From Melittangium boletus DSM 14713 (GTDB lineage: Bacteria > Myxococcota > Myxococcia > Myxococcales > Myxococcaceae), in the NCBI RefSeq assembly GCF_002305855.1, contig NZ_CP022163.1, positions 6,076,292-6,140,291 of the forward strand: DNA of 64,000 nt, read 5' to 3'. Below, piece by piece: positions 7,870 to 15,529 of this stretch. Made by a program: the position numbers and the translations under genes. The notes under the pieces are model-generated. The model worked only from the letters and a program-made list of their open reading frames with translations, did not search any database and was not told where the DNA came from. Every line of letters starts with the position of its first letter. The first letter of the stretch is position 1.

Positions 7870-8085
7870 TCAGGCGCCGAAGGGGACCTTGGGGCGCAGG
7901 TAGATGCGCTCCTCGCCCCGGGGTCCGCGGAACCGGTCCACCACGTAGTGTTGGAAGGTGTCCTCTCGCGGCAGCCCGAGCATCTCCACCGCGATGCGCC
8001 GCACGTCCGCGTCGGACACGGCCCCGTCCACTTCCAGGGGCACGTCCGAGGACAAGCCGTTGTAGGTGATGTTGAGCGTCGTCAT
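7870..8085 (-). CDS. Small putative ubiquitin-like (beta-grasp) protein
   Basis: A 71-residue protein with a clear ribosome binding site (GGGAGG) before its ATG. The pattern fits a beta-grasp fold: a paired opening (TLNITYNG...SDVPLEVDG), a central helix (SDADVRRIAVEMLGL) and closing strands (HYVVDRFRG, ERIYLRPKVPF). The size matches prokaryotic ubiquitin-like proteins, and it is the upstream partner of a ThiF/E1-like gene. The chain ends in ...VPFGA rather than Gly-Gly, so classical conjugation through a C-terminal diglycine is not supported; it may be a sulfur carrier or a non-conjugated partner. Fold assignment is by inspection only. Confidence 0.55.
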   Translation of the reverse strand: MTTLNITYNGLSSDVPLEVDGAVSDADVRRIAVEMLGLPREDTFQHYVVDRFRGPRGEERIYLRPKVPFGA

Positions 8086-8136
8086 GTCCCGCCTCCCGGA
8101 AGATCCTTCGCAGGGACGTGCCGGGAGGGCGGTTTC

Positions 8137-8148
8137 CTGACGCGTCAG
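8137..8148. repeat. Perfect 12-bp palindrome between the Ubl-like and DUF1684 genes
   Basis: CTGACGCGTCAG is self-complementary over 12 bases and overlaps the stop codon of the DUF1684 gene, 52 bp upstream of the putative ubiquitin-like gene. It could be an operator for the E1/Ubl pair. There is no T-run, so an intrinsic terminator is less likely. Related CCTGAC/GTCAGG inverted repeats occur near 22960-23100 and 47199-47216. Confidence 0.35.
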
Positions 8149-9083
8149 TGATCGCCGTAGCGCTTCTCGCCCGCTTCCACGCTCAGCTTCAGCCGGTTCT
8201 GCGCGGGCGGCAGGGGGCACGTCGCGTACGGCGAGAAGGCGCAGGGCGGGTTGTAGGCGCGGTTGAAGTCCAGCACCACGCGGCCGTCCTTCGGAGGATC
8301 CACGTACAGGAAGCGGCCCGCTCCGTAGGATTCGGTGCGGTTGGTCTGGTCCCCGAAGATGACGAAGAACGGGCCCGACTCGGACTCCAGGACGGGATCC
8401 AACCGGTACTCCTGGCCATTCACCTGGAAGACGAGCGTGCCCGGCGAGTTCATGTCCTCCACCGTGCCGAGCACCGTGGGCACCGCCAGCTTGCGCGGAG
8501 ACGCCGCGGGCTCGAACCGGCCCTCGATGCGCCAGGCGGCGCTCACCGGCCACGTGGGGATGCCGTGGAACTGCTTGCGCGCGGGGGCCTCGGGATTCTT
8601 CACGCGCAGGCCCAGCTTGTCGCCCCGGGGGATGAGGTAGAAGCGCAGCGGACCGAGTCCGAGGATGTCCTCGGGGCCCTCGCGGGTGCCCACCGTGCCG
8701 CCGCTGAACGGCTGGCCGCCCCGGGTGACGGTGACGCCGGGCTGGAGCGTGAACGTCACCTGGCTCCCCTTGCGCGTCAGGGTGCCGATGTGCGCGGGCG
8801 TCCCGGCGGGAAAGATGAAGTCATTGTCCGCGGCGGAACCCAGGCGGTTGTCGCCCTCCTCGAGCCAATGCAGCCCCACCAGGGACAACCAGCCGTCCTC
8901 GGCGGTGAGGTTGGCCACGCGCTTCTGGTGCCAGGCGCGGGTCTCGGCCTCCAGGGAGGTGGAAGGGGGCTCGGGGGATTTCGTCTCGGCGGGCTTCGTC
9001 ATGGAGGGCTTGGCGGGGGGAGCGGTGAAGGCGGGCGTCGCGAAGGTCACCGCCGACAGGGTGAGCAGACGAGCTATTCGCAT
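8145..9083 (-). CDS. DUF1684 family exported protein
   Basis: A 312-residue protein with an N-terminal signal peptide (MRIARLLTLSAVTFATPAFT), then a Pro/Lys-rich linker. The remainder carries the DUF1684 signature: EDGWLSLVGLHWLEEGDN near residue 65 and the family-typical FNRAYNPPCAFSPYATCPLP near the C-terminus. The biochemical role of DUF1684 is not established. I took the ATG at 9083 rather than an upstream one because it begins the signal peptide. It is transcribed toward the ubiquitin-like gene with a 59-bp gap. Confidence 0.85.
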   Translation of the reverse strand: MRIARLLTLSAVTFATPAFTAPPAKPSMTKPAETKSPEPPSTSLEAETRAWHQKRVANLTAEDGWLSLVGLHWLEEGDNRLGSAADNDFIFPAGTPAHIGTLTRKGSQVTFTLQPGVTVTRGGQPFSGGTVGTREGPEDILGLGPLRFYLIPRGDKLGLRVKNPEAPARKQFHGIPTWPVSAAWRIEGRFEPAASPRKLAVPTVLGTVEDMNSPGTLVFQVNGQEYRLDPVLESESGPFFVIFGDQTNRTESYGAGRFLYVDPPKDGRVVLDFNRAYNPPCAFSPYATCPLPPAQNRLKLSVEAGEKRYGDH

Positions 9084-9247
9084 GGCGCGACCATGACAAG
9101 CCAGGCCAGGTCTCGTCCACTGCACGGAGAGCGCCGTTCGCAAGGGCGTCTCGGGCCCGCTGGGATGCTCGGCCTCCTGGGTTCCCGGTGGAGCGGGTTG
9201 TCGGGAGACGTGGGCGCCCCAAGCTTTCCGGGACGAGGAGGGTTCCC

Positions 9248-9910
9248 ATGAAGATGCGTGTACAGGAGTTGCACCCCATGTTGATCCACGCGCCCTTGAC
9301 GCTGCTGCCCTCGGCGGCGGTCATCGACGTGGCGGCGGCGTTCTCCCGGGGCCCGGTCCTGGACAAAACGTCCCGCATCCTGTGGTGGACCACCGCCGCG
9401 GGGGGCATGTTGGCCGGCTTCGCCGGTCTGGCCGCCACGCAGGAGGTGAAGGCCGACACACCCAAGACGCGCGACATGATGTTCCTGCATGGCTTCACCA
9501 ACGCCGTCATCGTGCTGGGGGCCCTGGGCATCGCCGCGTGGCGCACGGGCCGCCCGGCGTCACTCGCCTCGAGCCTGATGGGCATGGGCTCGCTCGCCCT
9601 CGTGGGCTACAGCGCGTGGCTGGGCGGGGAGATGGTGTACTCGGAGGGCATTGGCGTGAACGGGTTGACGATGGGCCGGGCGGAAATCGATCAGCGCAGC
9701 CCTCCTCTGCTCTCGCGTGAGGCGCCCCGGCGGATCGCCCGGGATGCGGTGAAGGGCCTCGGGTGGCTCTTGTCCCGTGCTCGCGGGGTCTTCTCGGGTC
9801 GTGAGCGCATCGAGCCCCGGGCCTTTGGTGTCGCGAGCATCGAGCAGGCCCTGGAATCCCAACCGTCGACGGAGCGGTTGCCGTCTCGCATCGAGCCACA
9901 GCCGGTGTGA
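9248..9910 (+). CDS. DUF2231 family membrane protein
   Basis: A 220-residue integral membrane protein preceded by a GAGGAGGG ribosome binding site. The start MRVQELHPMLIHAPLTLLP is typical of DUF2231, including the HP...H pattern thought to be functional in this family. About four hydrophobic segments follow within the first 145 residues. Residues 150-220 are a polar tail of low complexity, longer than in most family members. Function is unknown; DUF2231 proteins are often near redox or metal genes. It is followed after 78 bp by the GH31 gene. Confidence 0.75.
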   Translation: MKMRVQELHPMLIHAPLTLLPSAAVIDVAAAFSRGPVLDKTSRILWWTTAAGGMLAGFAGLAATQEVKADTPKTRDMMFLHGFTNAVIVLGALGIAAWRTGRPASLASSLMGMGSLALVGYSAWLGGEMVYSEGIGVNGLTMGRAEIDQRSPPLLSREAPRRIARDAVKGLGWLLSRARGVFSGRERIEPRAFGVASIEQALESQPSTERLPSRIEPQPV

Positions 9911-9988
9911 GCATCCCCAGCGGATAACCACGCGGGCAACGGAAGGGTTGCCACGGGGCGGGCCGCAACGCGTAGGCTCCGCGCCCCT

Positions 9989-12391
9989 ATGCGCTTCGAC
10001 GACATCTCCATCGAACCGAACCGTGTCACCTTCTGGGGTCCCCGCTCCGCGCTGGAAATCCGCAGCCCCCTGCCGGGGGTGCTGCGGCTGCGTCACATTC
10101 CGGCCCTGAGCCATTCCGGGCTCGCGCACGGTCCCCGGGAACTGCCCGCCAAGCAGTCCTTCGCGGTGGTGGAGCACGCGCAGCGGCCGCTGTCCTTCCG
10201 CCGCGAGGCCCAGGCGCAGGTGGCGGTGGTGGGGACGGAAGAGCTGTCGGTGGAGGTCCGGCTGGATCAGGGCTCCTGGAGCCTGAAGGACGCCTCTGGA
10301 CGGGAACTGTCGCGGTGTGAGGGCTTCTCGGGCGAGGCGATGCCGGACTACCCGGTGACGCGCTTCCGCTCCCGGCTCGCCCTGCACACGCCCGCGGACG
10401 AGGCGTGGCTCGGTTTCGGAGAGAAGGTCGGGGCGCTCGACAAGCGCGGCATGCGCTTCGTCTTCTGGAACACGGACGTGGTGCCCCACCACCCGGACAC
10501 GGATCCGCTCTATCAGTCCATTCCCTTCAGCCTCGGCCTGCGCGACGGCGTGGCCTGGGGTCTGTACCTCGACGAGTCGTGGCGGATGGAAGTGGACGTC
10601 GCCTCCGAGGACCCCTCGCTCGTGCGGTGGGAGTCCTCCGGTCCCGAGCTGGACGCCTATGTCTTCGTGGGCCCGATGCCCGCGGACGTGGTGCGCCGCT
10701 ACACCGCGCTCACCGGCCGCCAGCCGCTGCCTCCGCTCTGGAGCCTGGGCGCGCAGCAGTCGCGCTGGGGCTATGAGAACGCGGCGGAGATCCGCTCCGT
10801 CATTCACGGCTACCGCTCCCGGAAGCTGCCGCTCGACTGCGTGTACCTCGATATCGACTACATGGAGGGCTACAAGGTCTGGACCTGGGACAAGGCCCGG
10901 TATCCGGACCCGGCGGGCCTGGCGAGCGAGGCCGCCCAGCTCGGCGTGAAGCTCGTCACCATCATCGATCCGGGCGTGAAGCAGGAGCCGGGCTACCGCG
11001 TCTACGACGAAGCGCTCGCGGGCGACCACCTGGTGCGCAATGACCGGGGCAGCGTGCTCGTGGGCGAGGTGTGGCCCAAGCCCGCCGTGTTCCCGGACTT
11101 CACGCGCGAGAGCGTGCGCTCCTGGTGGGGCGGCCTGCACCGGGGCTTCGTGGACGCGGGCATCTCCGGCTTCTGGAATGACATGAACGAGCCCGCCTGC
11201 TTCCGGCTCGTCAACGCCAACGAGACCTTCTCCATCAACTCCGCGCCCGCCGCGGACAAGGACAAGGTGGAGGGCCCCACGCTGCCGCACGACGCCCGGC
11301 ACGGGGAGAAGCGCCACCTGGAAGTGCACAACGTGTATGCGCTCGGCATGGCGCACGCGGCCTACGAGGGCCTGCGCCGGCTCGCTCCCGAGCGGCGTCC
11401 CTTCCTCCTGACCCGCGCGGGCTTCGCGGGCATCCAGCGCTACTCGGCCGTGTGGACGGGTGACAACTCCAGCTACTGGTCGCACCTGGAGCTGTCCATC
11501 TCCATGATGCTGGGCCTGGGCCTGTCCGGCGTGTCCTTCACCGGCGCGGACATCCCCGGCTTCATGGGCCGCGCGAGCGGGGAAATGCTCGTGCGCTGGA
11601 TGCAACTGGGCACCTTCTACCCGCTCATGCGCAACCACTCCGCCAAGGGCACGCCCTACCAGGAGCCGTGGCGCTTCGGCGAGCCCTACCTGTCCCTCGC
11701 CCGCGAGTGGCTGGAGCGGCGCTACCGGCTGCTGCCCACGCTCTACTCGCTCATGCACGAGTCCTCGCAGGAGGGTCTGCCCGCGCTGCGGCCGCTCGTC
11801 ATGTACGCGCCGGGAGACGTGGAGGCGCTGCGCATGGATGACGCGTTCCTCTTCGGAAGGGATCTGCTCGTGGCTCCCGTGGTGCGCCAGGGCCGCACGC
11901 ACCGGCACGTGTACCTGCCCGAGGGGCGGTGGTTGCCGTTCTTCGACCTCGGCCAGACGGGGGAGCCCGTCGAGGGCAAGCAGCACGTGCTCGCCGAGGC
12001 GCCGCTGGGCACGGCGCCCATGTGGCTGCGGGCGGGTGGCGCGCTCGCCCTCACCGAGCCGGCGCAGCACACCACCTCGGCCAACTGGACGCACCTCACC
12101 TGGCACATCCACGTGGCGGCGCGCGTGGAGGGCACGCTGTACGAGGACGCGGGCGAGGGCTACGGCGCGTCGCGGACGACGCGGCTGAGCGGGGACTGGA
12201 CGAAGGACCTCTTCGTGCTGGAGCGGAGCACGGAGGGCGCCTTGCCCCCGTCCCGCGACACGGAGACGCTGTGCCTGTATGGGCTCACCGAGCCTCGCGA
12301 AGTGCTCGGCGCGCGGGAGCACCGCTTCGTCGACGGGGTGCTCCTGGTGGACGTGGCGGCGGACTGGAAGAAGCTGGAAGTCCGCCTGTAG
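9989..12391 (+). CDS. GH31 family alpha-glucosidase
   Basis: An 800-residue glycoside hydrolase of family 31. An N-terminal beta-sandwich (about 1-200) contains the family sequence WLGFGEKVGALDKRGMR. The catalytic barrel begins near PPLWSLGAQQSRWGYEN. The nucleophile is Asp398 in WNDMNEP and the acid/base is Asp492 in WTGDNSS. GADIPGF and the later MRNHSAKGT complete the substrate pocket. No signal peptide is seen, so it should hydrolyse alpha-glucosidic maltooligosaccharides in the cytoplasm. Length and domain order are standard. It stands alone, converging with the JAMM operon 8 bp away. Confidence 0.93.
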   Translation: MRFDDISIEPNRVTFWGPRSALEIRSPLPGVLRLRHIPALSHSGLAHGPRELPAKQSFAVVEHAQRPLSFRREAQAQVAVVGTEELSVEVRLDQGSWSLKDASGRELSRCEGFSGEAMPDYPVTRFRSRLALHTPADEAWLGFGEKVGALDKRGMRFVFWNTDVVPHHPDTDPLYQSIPFSLGLRDGVAWGLYLDESWRMEVDVASEDPSLVRWESSGPELDAYVFVGPMPADVVRRYTALTGRQPLPPLWSLGAQQSRWGYENAAEIRSVIHGYRSRKLPLDCVYLDIDYMEGYKVWTWDKARYPDPAGLASEAAQLGVKLVTIIDPGVKQEPGYRVYDEALAGDHLVRNDRGSVLVGEVWPKPAVFPDFTRESVRSWWGGLHRGFVDAGISGFWNDMNEPACFRLVNANETFSINSAPAADKDKVEGPTLPHDARHGEKRHLEVHNVYALGMAHAAYEGLRRLAPERRPFLLTRAGFAGIQRYSAVWTGDNSSYWSHLELSISMMLGLGLSGVSFTGADIPGFMGRASGEMLVRWMQLGTFYPLMRNHSAKGTPYQEPWRFGEPYLSLAREWLERRYRLLPTLYSLMHESSQEGLPALRPLVMYAPGDVEALRMDDAFLFGRDLLVAPVVRQGRTHRHVYLPEGRWLPFFDLGQTGEPVEGKQHVLAEAPLGTAPMWLRAGGALALTEPAQHTTSANWTHLTWHIHVAARVEGTLYEDAGEGYGASRTTRLSGDWTKDLFVLERSTEGALPPSRDTETLCLYGLTEPREVLGAREHRFVDGVLLVDVAADWKKLEVRL

Positions 12392-12399
12392 CCCACCGC

Positions 12400-12750
12400 C
12401 TACGTCATTCCGGAGTGGGCGCGCAGGAGCGCCACCCAGGGAGGCTCCTCCGCGAGGAGGGCTTCTCGTCCGTCCGCTCGCAGCAGGGTGCCGCCCGGCG
12501 CCACCACGGAGAAACGCAGGGGCCGCCCGAGTGCCAGGAGGAGCGCCTCCATCGTCGTCTCGTCCTCGGCGCTGAAGGCCAGGGGGCCGAGGGGATGGCT
12601 GTGGGCGATCTCCTCCACCTCGCCGCGCAGCCGCCAGAGCGCTTCCCAGCGGGCGCGGGAGTCCGGCAGGGACACGGCGCTGTCGGAGGCTTCGCTCCAC
12701 AGCACCTCCCCCCCACGGCCGATGAGCAGACACACCTCGCGCGGGTTCAT
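12400..12750 (-). CDS. JAMM/MPN (JAB) family metallopeptidase, minimal
   Basis: A 116-residue protein with a complete JAMM zinc motif: H50-S-H52-P, then seven residues, S60, two residues, D63 (HSHPLGPLAFSAED). A glutamate in the N-terminal part (E20 or a neighbour) would complete the site. JAMM peptidases cleave isopeptide or C-terminal tails of ubiquitin-like proteins; others process sulfur carriers. It is the third gene of a compact operon, starting 3 bp after the 276-aa gene. An E1-like/Ubl pair lies 4.3 kb further on the same strand. Small stand-alone JAMM proteins like this usually accompany ubiquitin-like or sulfur-carrier systems. Confidence 0.8.
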   Translation of the reverse strand: MNPREVCLLIGRGGEVLWSEASDSAVSLPDSRARWEALWRLRGEVEEIAHSHPLGPLAFSAEDETTMEALLLALGRPLRFSVVAPGGTLLRADGREALLAEEPPWVALLRAHSGMT

Positions 12751-12753
12751 GGT

Positions 12754-13584
12754 TCATGCGTGCCGGGTGATGACCAGCACGTCCTCCTTGATGGCCTCGC
12801 GGATGACCGAGGGCAGGCTCTCCAACGTCACGAGCCGATCCTCTCCCGCGAGGCAGATGCCCGCGTCCACCACGCCCAACGTGTCCGCCTCCACGAGGCT
12901 CTGGAAGCGCTCGCCCATGAAGCTGAACGTCACTTCCCACAGGCCCGCTCCCCGGCGCCGCAGGTCGAGCAGCCGTGCGCCCGCCGCATCCAACGCGCGT
13001 TCCACCCGCGAGGTGATGCGTGCCTCGGCCGCGACAAGGCCCGCTTCCGCCACGGACAGCACCTGACCTCGCACCTCGGCGGGCGCGAAGGGGACACCGA
13101 GCCTGTGCGCGCTGGACTCCAACATCGCGTAGCCAAAGGCCGCCCGCAGGGAGGCCGGCACGGCCTTCACCTCCGCGAGGGTTCCTCCTTCTTCCCAGCG
13201 CGCACGCGCGGTGGCCTCGGCTTCGTCCTCGAAGTCCGTGGCCTCGTAGACGAGCGTGCCGTCATGCCATCGCCGGGCGCGCAGAGGGGAGAAGCGCGGG
13301 GGCTCCTCGTCGGGCAGCAGCCGGACCGGTTCCGCCTCCGCCCGGGTGTGCACGAGCCGGGTTCCCCAGAGGTGGCCGCGTACGAGCGGCAACCCCTCGA
13401 GTCCTTCGGGTCCGGCGGGCTCCCGCGCGGTGGCGGTGCGCCCCCGGACGTCGAAGCGCCACCACCCCGGCGCGGGCGGCGGCGAGGACACCCGGAGGCG
13501 CCGGGACGGCAGCTCGACGTGGGGGCCGCCGAAGTAGGGCAGGACCCACGTCTCCCCCTGTCCGAGGAACTTCCGGTAGTCCAC
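12754..13584 (-). CDS. Unknown protein between vWA and JAMM genes (276 aa)
   Basis: A 276-residue cytoplasmic protein starting at a GTG behind a strong AAGGAGGAGG site. I do not recognise the family. The first half is rich in Pro, Arg and short strands (WVLPYFGGPHVEL, WWRFDVRGR, GHLWGTRLVH). The second half is helical, with SLRAAFGYAMLESSAHRLGV and a final beta segment containing LLDLRRRGAGLWEVTFSFMG. It begins 13 bp after the vWA gene and ends 3 bp before the JAMM gene, so the three are very likely one operon and a functional unit. It could be the substrate-recognition component, but nothing in the sequence proves this. Confidence 0.7.
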   Translation of the reverse strand: MDYRKFLGQGETWVLPYFGGPHVELPSRRLRVSSPPPAPGWWRFDVRGRTATAREPAGPEGLEGLPLVRGHLWGTRLVHTRAEAEPVRLLPDEEPPRFSPLRARRWHDGTLVYEATDFEDEAEATARARWEEGGTLAEVKAVPASLRAAFGYAMLESSAHRLGVPFAPAEVRGQVLSVAEAGLVAAEARITSRVERALDAAGARLLDLRRRGAGLWEVTFSFMGERFQSLVEADTLGVVDAGICLAGEDRLVTLESLPSVIREAIKEDVLVITRHA

Positions 13585-13597
13585 GACGCCTCCTCCT

Positions 13598-15358
13598 TCA
13601 CGCCACCTTCAACAGGGGCGTGCGCATCACCCGCTCGACCCAGCCGGACACGGGGGCTTGCCCCCGGGCCACGGGCGCGTCCAGCAGCGCCTTGAGCACG
13701 CGAGGCACCTGGTACGGGTCCTCGAATTGATCCACCGACACCTCGCTGAACGGCACCCGCAGCGCGGTGGAGCACGTGCGCACGCTCGTGCCCCGGGAGT
13801 GGGCCACGCTCACGATCAACGCCAGGGCGCTCACGTCGTAGCCGCAGTCGCGGAAGGTCCTCGCCAGCTGCGCCCCGTCCTCTCCCTCCTCGTCACCCAC
13901 CACGATGACGATGAGCTTCGCCTCTCCGGGCATCTGGACTCCCGCCCAGTGCAGCGCGTGCACTCCCGCTCCGTGCACGGTGCCGCCGCCGGCCTCGATT
14001 CCCCGGAGCATGTGCTGCACGCCCGTGCGGCTCGCCGCCTTGGGCTTGAGCACCGTGCCCATCGTGTCGAACGTGGCCACGTGCAGCTTGTCCATCGGGA
14101 AGCCCGCCAGAATGCGCGTGAGCGCTTCCTTGGACTGCTTGATGGCCCCCTGCATGGAGCCGGACTTGTCGATGAGGAACATCACCCGCACGTCCGTTTC
14201 CGCCGTCGCCTCCTTCACCGCCGCCCGCGCCGCGTTGTCGCTCGCCTCCTCCAGCTTCGCCTTGAGCTCCTGGCCCCGCACGTTCTTCACGATGTGCAGC
14301 GCCCGTTGATCGCTCGCCGCCCGCACCGCTCCCTCCCAGCGTGCGCGGATGTCCGCGTCCGCCATCAATCCCAGCGCCTCGAGCGTGGGCGTCATCATCA
14401 ACAAGTCCTTGTTGGACAAGGACGGCAGGAGCGCCGCGAGGATGGCCGGCGTCAGGCCCACGTCCGCGGGCAGCCGCCCCACGACCTCCTTGAAGGACAG
14501 GTGCTCGTGCTCGATGCGCTCGCAGATCTCCGCCTCGCTCAGTCCATCGAAGCGCTCGCGCTTGATGAGCTGGAGCCCCGCGAGCCCCACCGTGCGGTGG
14601 CCCGTGGCCGCCTGTTTCTGCTTCCAGCCGAGCACCTCGAAGAAGGCCTGCGTCAGCGGCTTGTAACCCGCCTTGCGGGCGATCCGCTGGAGCGTGCTCT
14701 TGTATCCCGCCTTCACCAGACCCTGGAGCAGGGCCGGGTTCTGCTCGCGCGCGCGCAACCACCGGGTCGCTACCACCTTCCACCGGCCGAGCGGCGGCTT
14801 GCGGGCCGCGGGGTCACCGAAGCCCGCCTCGCGGTTGAGCCGGGCGATCTCCGGCGTCTCGAGCAATTCGGCCACCCGCAGCACCGCCTTGGGCGTGAGC
14901 ATGCGCGTGGACTTGCGCTCGTAGTGCAGGAGCATGGCCTCGCCGATGGCGCGCAGGTCGTCGTCATGGAAGGCGATGGAGCCGTCCGGCTCGCGGATGG
15001 GCTGGCCCGAGTGGCCCTGCACGAGCATCAACGCGCTCGTGGCCACCTTGAGGTCGCGCCAGTCCGTCTGGGTAAGGGCATAGGACGCGAAGTGCGCCAG
15101 GAGGTCCGTGTTGAGCCGGTAGATGTCCAACAGCTGGCGGTAGAGCTTCACCGCCGCGGGCACGAAGAGGCCCGGCGCCACGGGCGTGCCGCGCCGCACG
15201 AGCTCCTCGCTGGCGCCCTGTGCGGGATACCAGACACCCTGGATATCCAGGCCCGGGCGGTTGTGCCACAGGTGCGCCGAGCCGCCGAGCACCAGCTCCA
15301 ACAGCTTCTCCGCCGGGCCGCGTTGGGTCTCGGGGAGGGTCGTGTCGTGGGGGGTCAT
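13598..15358 (-). CDS. vWA-domain protein with alpha-helical N-terminal region (possible Ro60/TROVE-like)
   Basis: A 586-residue protein whose ATG lies 5 bases after AAGGAG. Residues about 1-385 are helical repeats without membrane segments. The C-terminal third is a von Willebrand A domain with a complete MIDAS: D397-x-S399-G-S401 (LIDKSGSM), the ATFDTMG strand and the acidic IVVGDEEGED loop. A helical-repeat array followed by vWA is the arrangement of Ro60/TROVE proteins, which bind Y RNA and misfolded RNA. I cannot confirm homology and the N-terminus lacks the usual bacterial Ro60 opening. It heads a three-gene operon with an unknown protein and a JAMM peptidase. Much longer upstream frames are antisense to the kinase gene and were rejected. 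Confidence 0.75.
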   Translation of the reverse strand: MTPHDTTLPETQRGPAEKLLELVLGGSAHLWHNRPGLDIQGVWYPAQGASEELVRRGTPVAPGLFVPAAVKLYRQLLDIYRLNTDLLAHFASYALTQTDWRDLKVATSALMLVQGHSGQPIREPDGSIAFHDDDLRAIGEAMLLHYERKSTRMLTPKAVLRVAELLETPEIARLNREAGFGDPAARKPPLGRWKVVATRWLRAREQNPALLQGLVKAGYKSTLQRIARKAGYKPLTQAFFEVLGWKQKQAATGHRTVGLAGLQLIKRERFDGLSEAEICERIEHEHLSFKEVVGRLPADVGLTPAILAALLPSLSNKDLLMMTPTLEALGLMADADIRARWEGAVRAASDQRALHIVKNVRGQELKAKLEEASDNAARAAVKEATAETDVRVMFLIDKSGSMQGAIKQSKEALTRILAGFPMDKLHVATFDTMGTVLKPKAASRTGVQHMLRGIEAGGGTVHGAGVHALHWAGVQMPGEAKLIVIVVGDEEGEDGAQLARTFRDCGYDVSALALIVSVAHSRGTSVRTCSTALRVPFSEVSVDQFEDPYQVPRVLKALLDAPVARGQAPVSGWVERVMRTPLLKVA

Positions 15359-15529
15359 ATGCACTCCTTCGCGATGCGTTGGCCGAGGGACGCGGCGGCG
15401 CCTCGTTCCTGACGAGGAGGGCAGGCGGGCGGGGCTCCAGCGGGGTAACCCCGAGAAAGAAGCAATCCGGGCGTGGGGACGTTGTATGAAACACCCACCG
15501 ATGAGCCGTGGAACCAGAAGGTGTCCAGG

